Made by a program: the position numbers and the translations under genes. From Candidatus Omnitrophota bacterium (GTDB lineage: Bacteria; Omnitrophota; Gorgyraeia; Aquiviventales; Aquiviventaceae), in the NCBI GenBank assembly GCA_016180605.1, contig JACPAW010000142.1, positions 1-14,946 of the forward strand: a DNA stretch of 14,946 bases, given 5' to 3'. Below are positions 12,781 to 14,946 of this stretch, piece by piece. Below the pieces are notes generated by a model. That model had not been told where the DNA came from. It worked only from the letters and a program-made list of their open reading frames with translations, and did not search any database. Each line of letters starts with the position of its first letter. The stretch's first letter is position 1.

Positions 12781-14801
12781 AGGCTCCGGTATATTTGTTG
12801 ATGGCAATCCATTGCCATCAGCCGGTGGGCAACTTCGGATTCGTTTTGGAAGAAGCTTATGCCAAGGCCTATGAGCCGTTTCTCGCTGTCTTGGAACGGC
12901 ATCCTCGCATCCGGCTGGCTCTTCATTACAGCGGTTGCCTGTTGGATTGGCTCTTGGAGCATCAGCCGGGTTTTGTAAAACGCTTGAAGGCATTGGTCAA
13001 GCGCGGGCAGGTGGAACTTCTGGCATCGGGCTATTATGAGCCGATTCTTCCTTTGCTTCCGGAGCCGGATCGGCAGGGACAAATTGCCAAGATGCGCACC
13101 GCCCTTCAAGAGCATTGCGGAGAGACTCATTCGGAAGGGTTGTGGCTGACCGAGCGGGTATGGGAGCCAGACCTTCCGCAGAGCTTAGACCACGCGGGGA
13201 TTCGCTATACGATGCTGGATACGAATCAGTTCATCCCTGCGAAAGCTTATTTGCCCGCGGATCTTCAGGTCCCAGAAGGAGAGTTCTGGGATTTGCTAGG
13301 CTACTACACGACGGAGTATGCAGGGTCTAGCTGTTATCTTTTTCCTGCCTCCAAGCGGTTGCGCTACTGGTTGCCGTTCCAGAAGGCCGAGCAAACCATC
13401 GATTTTCTTAAGCGATTGCAGGGCGATTGGCCTGTTGCCTTGACCTTTGCGGATGATGGGGAAAAGTTCGGGATGTGGCCCAAGACGTTTTCTTGGGTCT
13501 ACGAAGAAGGATGGCTGGAAACGTTTTTCACCGCTCTGGAGCGTGAAACGGACTGGCTGCAGACGACCACGTTCCAGGATTATTTGAAAATTGCAAAACC
13601 CAGCGGGAGAGTTTACTTGCCTTGCGGATCCTATGAAGAGATGCTGGGGTGGTCCGGCGGGCATTTCCGCAATTTTTTCGCAAAGTACCCTGAGTCTAAT
13701 GCGATGCAACAGAAGATGCTTCGTATAAGCCAAGGGATCACAAGGCTCAAGGCTCAAGGTGCAAGGTTCAAGGCAAGTACAAAAGAATCTCAAGCCAAGA
13801 AGCGGGAAGCGTTGTTGCAAGAGGCGCAAGAGCAGCTCTATGCGGGGCAGTGCAATTGCGCTTACTGGCACGGTGTTTTTGGCGGGCTGTACCTCTCGCA
13901 TCTGCGGCGGGCCGTGTACACTCGTTTAATCGGTGCGGAATCCATTCTGAGCCGTCTTTCACCCACGGAGAAAATCTCATTGGAAGATGCCGATGGAGAC
14001 GGCGTTGCCGAGGTGCTCCTGTCTACGCCGAATGCCAGCGTCATCGTGGATCCTCAGGATGGAGGACTCATCACGGAATGGAACCTCTTTAAGCAGAAGG
14101 TGAACGTTTTGGATACGTTGACGCGGCGCTACGAGCCGTATCATGAGAAATTGCGAGTCTCCCACCCAAAACACGCCGCTGCTTCCAGCGGGCTGCCGGC
14201 GAGCATCCATGATCTTGTGGGGGTTAAAGAGGAAAACCTGGCTTCCGGATTGGTCTACGACGATCATCGTCGAAGCGCCTTTCTGGATTATGCGCTCCAG
14301 GCGATTCCTTTGCTTGCGGAAGTGACGAGCATGGCTTGGGTGGAACACCGCTTATGGGGGCCTGAAGCATTCGAGCTGGAGAGCAAAAGTCGCAACCCAT
14401 CGTCCGTATCATTGGTCCGCTCCCAGGCTTCAGGGCAGCTGCACAAGCGCATCCGTCTGGAGAATTCTCCGTCTGTGCTGGAGTGCCGATACGACATCAA
14501 AGGGTGTGCCGTGCCGGTTGTGGCTTTGGAGTTTAATTTTGGAATCCGCGATGAGCGCTATTTGATGCAAGCCAAAGATCTGGGGCGCTTGGAAATACTG
14601 ACTCTGGAAGAGCCGCAAATGGACCTGCGGCTTGTGGCGCATTTCGATCCAGCGCCTGTGGTGTATGTGTTCCCCATCGAAACGGTTTCTGAGTCCGAAG
14701 AAGGACTGGAGCGGACGTACCAAGGTTTGTGTGTTTGGTGTTGCTGGAGTGTGGGCACATTGGATTCCTGGAGCGGACGTGTGCGCTGGAGCAGCCCTTA
14801 A
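12777..14801 (+). CDS. GH57 family 4-alpha-glucanotransferase / alpha-amylase-like enzyme
   Basis: A 674-residue cytoplasmic enzyme (no signal peptide), close in length to the archaeal GH57 4-alpha-glucanotransferase. It should cleave and rejoin alpha-1,4-glucans such as glycogen or maltodextrin. GH57 regions are visible in order: HCHQPVGNFGF (12-22), SGYYEPILP (84-92), WLTERVWEP (123-131) with the presumed nucleophile Glu126, and FADDGEKFGMWP (224-235) with the acid/base Asp in the Asp226-Asp227 pair. GGHFRNFFAKYPESN (294-308) and CAYWHGVFGGLY match the middle domain of glucanotransferases. The C-terminal half resembles the beta-rich DUF1926-type domain. The linker at about 322-335 is encoded by a degenerate 7-base tandem repeat. 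The start overlaps the yvcK stop (ATGA). Amylase versus transferase activity cannot be decided here. Confidence 0.9.
   Translation: MKAPVYLLMAIHCHQPVGNFGFVLEEAYAKAYEPFLAVLERHPRIRLALHYSGCLLDWLLEHQPGFVKRLKALVKRGQVELLASGYYEPILPLLPEPDRQGQIAKMRTALQEHCGETHSEGLWLTERVWEPDLPQSLDHAGIRYTMLDTNQFIPAKAYLPADLQVPEGEFWDLLGYYTTEYAGSSCYLFPASKRLRYWLPFQKAEQTIDFLKRLQGDWPVALTFADDGEKFGMWPKTFSWVYEEGWLETFFTALERETDWLQTTTFQDYLKIAKPSGRVYLPCGSYEEMLGWSGGHFRNFFAKYPESNAMQQKMLRISQGITRLKAQGARFKASTKESQAKKREALLQEAQEQLYAGQCNCAYWHGVFGGLYLSHLRRAVYTRLIGAESILSRLSPTEKISLEDADGDGVAEVLLSTPNASVIVDPQDGGLITEWNLFKQKVNVLDTLTRRYEPYHEKLRVSHPKHAAASSGLPASIHDLVGVKEENLASGLVYDDHRRSAFLDYALQAIPLLAEVTSMAWVEHRLWGPEAFELESKSRNPSSVSLVRSQASGQLHKRIRLENSPSVLECRYDIKGCAVPVVALEFNFGIRDERYLMQAKDLGRLEILTLEEPQMDLRLVAHFDPAPVVYVFPIETVSESEEGLERTYQGLCVWCCWSVGTLDSWSGRVRWSSP
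13742..13776 (+). repeat. Degenerate heptamer tandem repeat inside the GH57 gene
   Basis: Five consecutive 7-base units: AAGGCTC, AAGGCTC, AAGGTGC, AAGGTTC, AAGGCAA. They encode part of the KAQGARFKAS linker and keep the reading frame, so the protein is not broken. The repeat looks like intergenic-type repeat sequence absorbed into a coding region. Confidence 0.85.
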
Positions 14802-14802
14802 A

Positions 14803-14946
14803 ATGGTGAAACAACATCATCAGCGAACGGTTGCCATTGTCCACCGGCAGGGATTGCATGCCAGGCCGGCGGCTCTTTTCGTGCAATTGGCCAAGGGCTT
14901 CTTAAGCAAGATAACCGTCAAAAAAGGCCGGAAGATCGTGGATGGC
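14803..14946 (+). CDS. ptsH: HPr phosphocarrier protein, 5' part (3' end outside window)
   Basis: HPr carries phosphate from enzyme I to EIIA proteins and, where HPr kinase exists, is a regulatory target on a serine. The 48 residues present include the phosphorylation motif GLHARPAALFVQLA with His19 as the phosphate acceptor, followed by KITVKKGRKIVDG. The regulatory Ser46-equivalent region falls right at or beyond the window edge and cannot be checked. ATG 14803 lies one base after the GH57 stop, so the gene is in the same operon. The N-terminus is slightly longer than usual (MVKQHHQR before the first strand). The motif leaves little doubt about the family. Confidence 0.93.
   Translation, partial: MVKQHHQRTVAIVHRQGLHARPAALFVQLAKGFLSKITVKKGRKIVDG

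Noticed and set aside
11965..12993. A 342-codon open frame on the minus strand
   Set aside because: It lies entirely opposite yvcK and the start of the GH57 gene, both of which have strong family motifs; the translation is rich in His, Arg and Cys and shows no family resemblance.

Overview
The window reads as a stretch of chromosome from an uncultured, probably anaerobic bacterium. Ferredoxin-dependent 2-oxoacid oxidoreductases, a GH57 glucan enzyme and PTS regulatory proteins without a visible permease suggest this, as do abundant short palindromic and heptameric repeats. The style resembles Candidatus Omnitrophota and similar candidate phyla, but that assignment is a guess. Nearly all recognisable genes are on the + strand, tightly packed and often overlapping.

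Layout. (1) 1-1403: the 3' end of thiC (thiamine pyrimidine synthesis) and a small unknown gene. (2) 1549-9720: a metabolic run of two complete KorA/KorB pairs (2-oxoacid:ferredoxin oxidoreductase), separated by a Rieske-type [2Fe-2S] protein and a PP-loop thiolase-like ATPase, and followed by aspartate ammonia-lyase. Several junctions overlap or abut, so most of this is probably one operon. A heptamer-repeat palindrome separates korA from korB in the first pair. (3) 9721-11007: a non-coding tRNA region with four intact tRNAs (Arg-TCG, Lys-CTT, Leu-TAG, Gly-GCC). Among them lie three broken 5' tRNA remnants, a duplicated tRNA-Lys 3' end and at least five GC-rich palindromic inserts. (4) 11008-14946: an EIIA(Fru/Ntr) protein, a membrane-anchored YvcK/CofD-like protein, a GH57 4-alpha-glucanotransferase/amylase-like enzyme, and the start of HPr, cut by the window edge.

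How the parts may work together (inference). Aspartase supplies fumarate, and the Kor pairs interconvert 2-oxoacids and acyl-CoAs with ferredoxin. Together they fit part of a reductive TCA or amino-acid-fermenting scheme, with the Rieske protein a candidate electron carrier. The last block looks like a carbon-status module: HPr and EIIA as phospho-relay regulators, YvcK as a sugar-nucleotide-linked regulator, and GH57 acting on an internal alpha-glucan.

The most unusual part is the tRNA region. Palindromic elements sit inside three tRNA remnants at nearly the same place in the D-loop, just 5' of the conserved GG. Two other elements lie directly downstream of intact tRNAs, one between 72/73-bp direct repeats that include the tRNA-Lys 3' end, resembling attachment-site duplication. 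These two share a 22-of-26-base internal match and a near-identical 3' terminal motif. This suggests a small, tRNA-targeting, non-autonomous repeat family.
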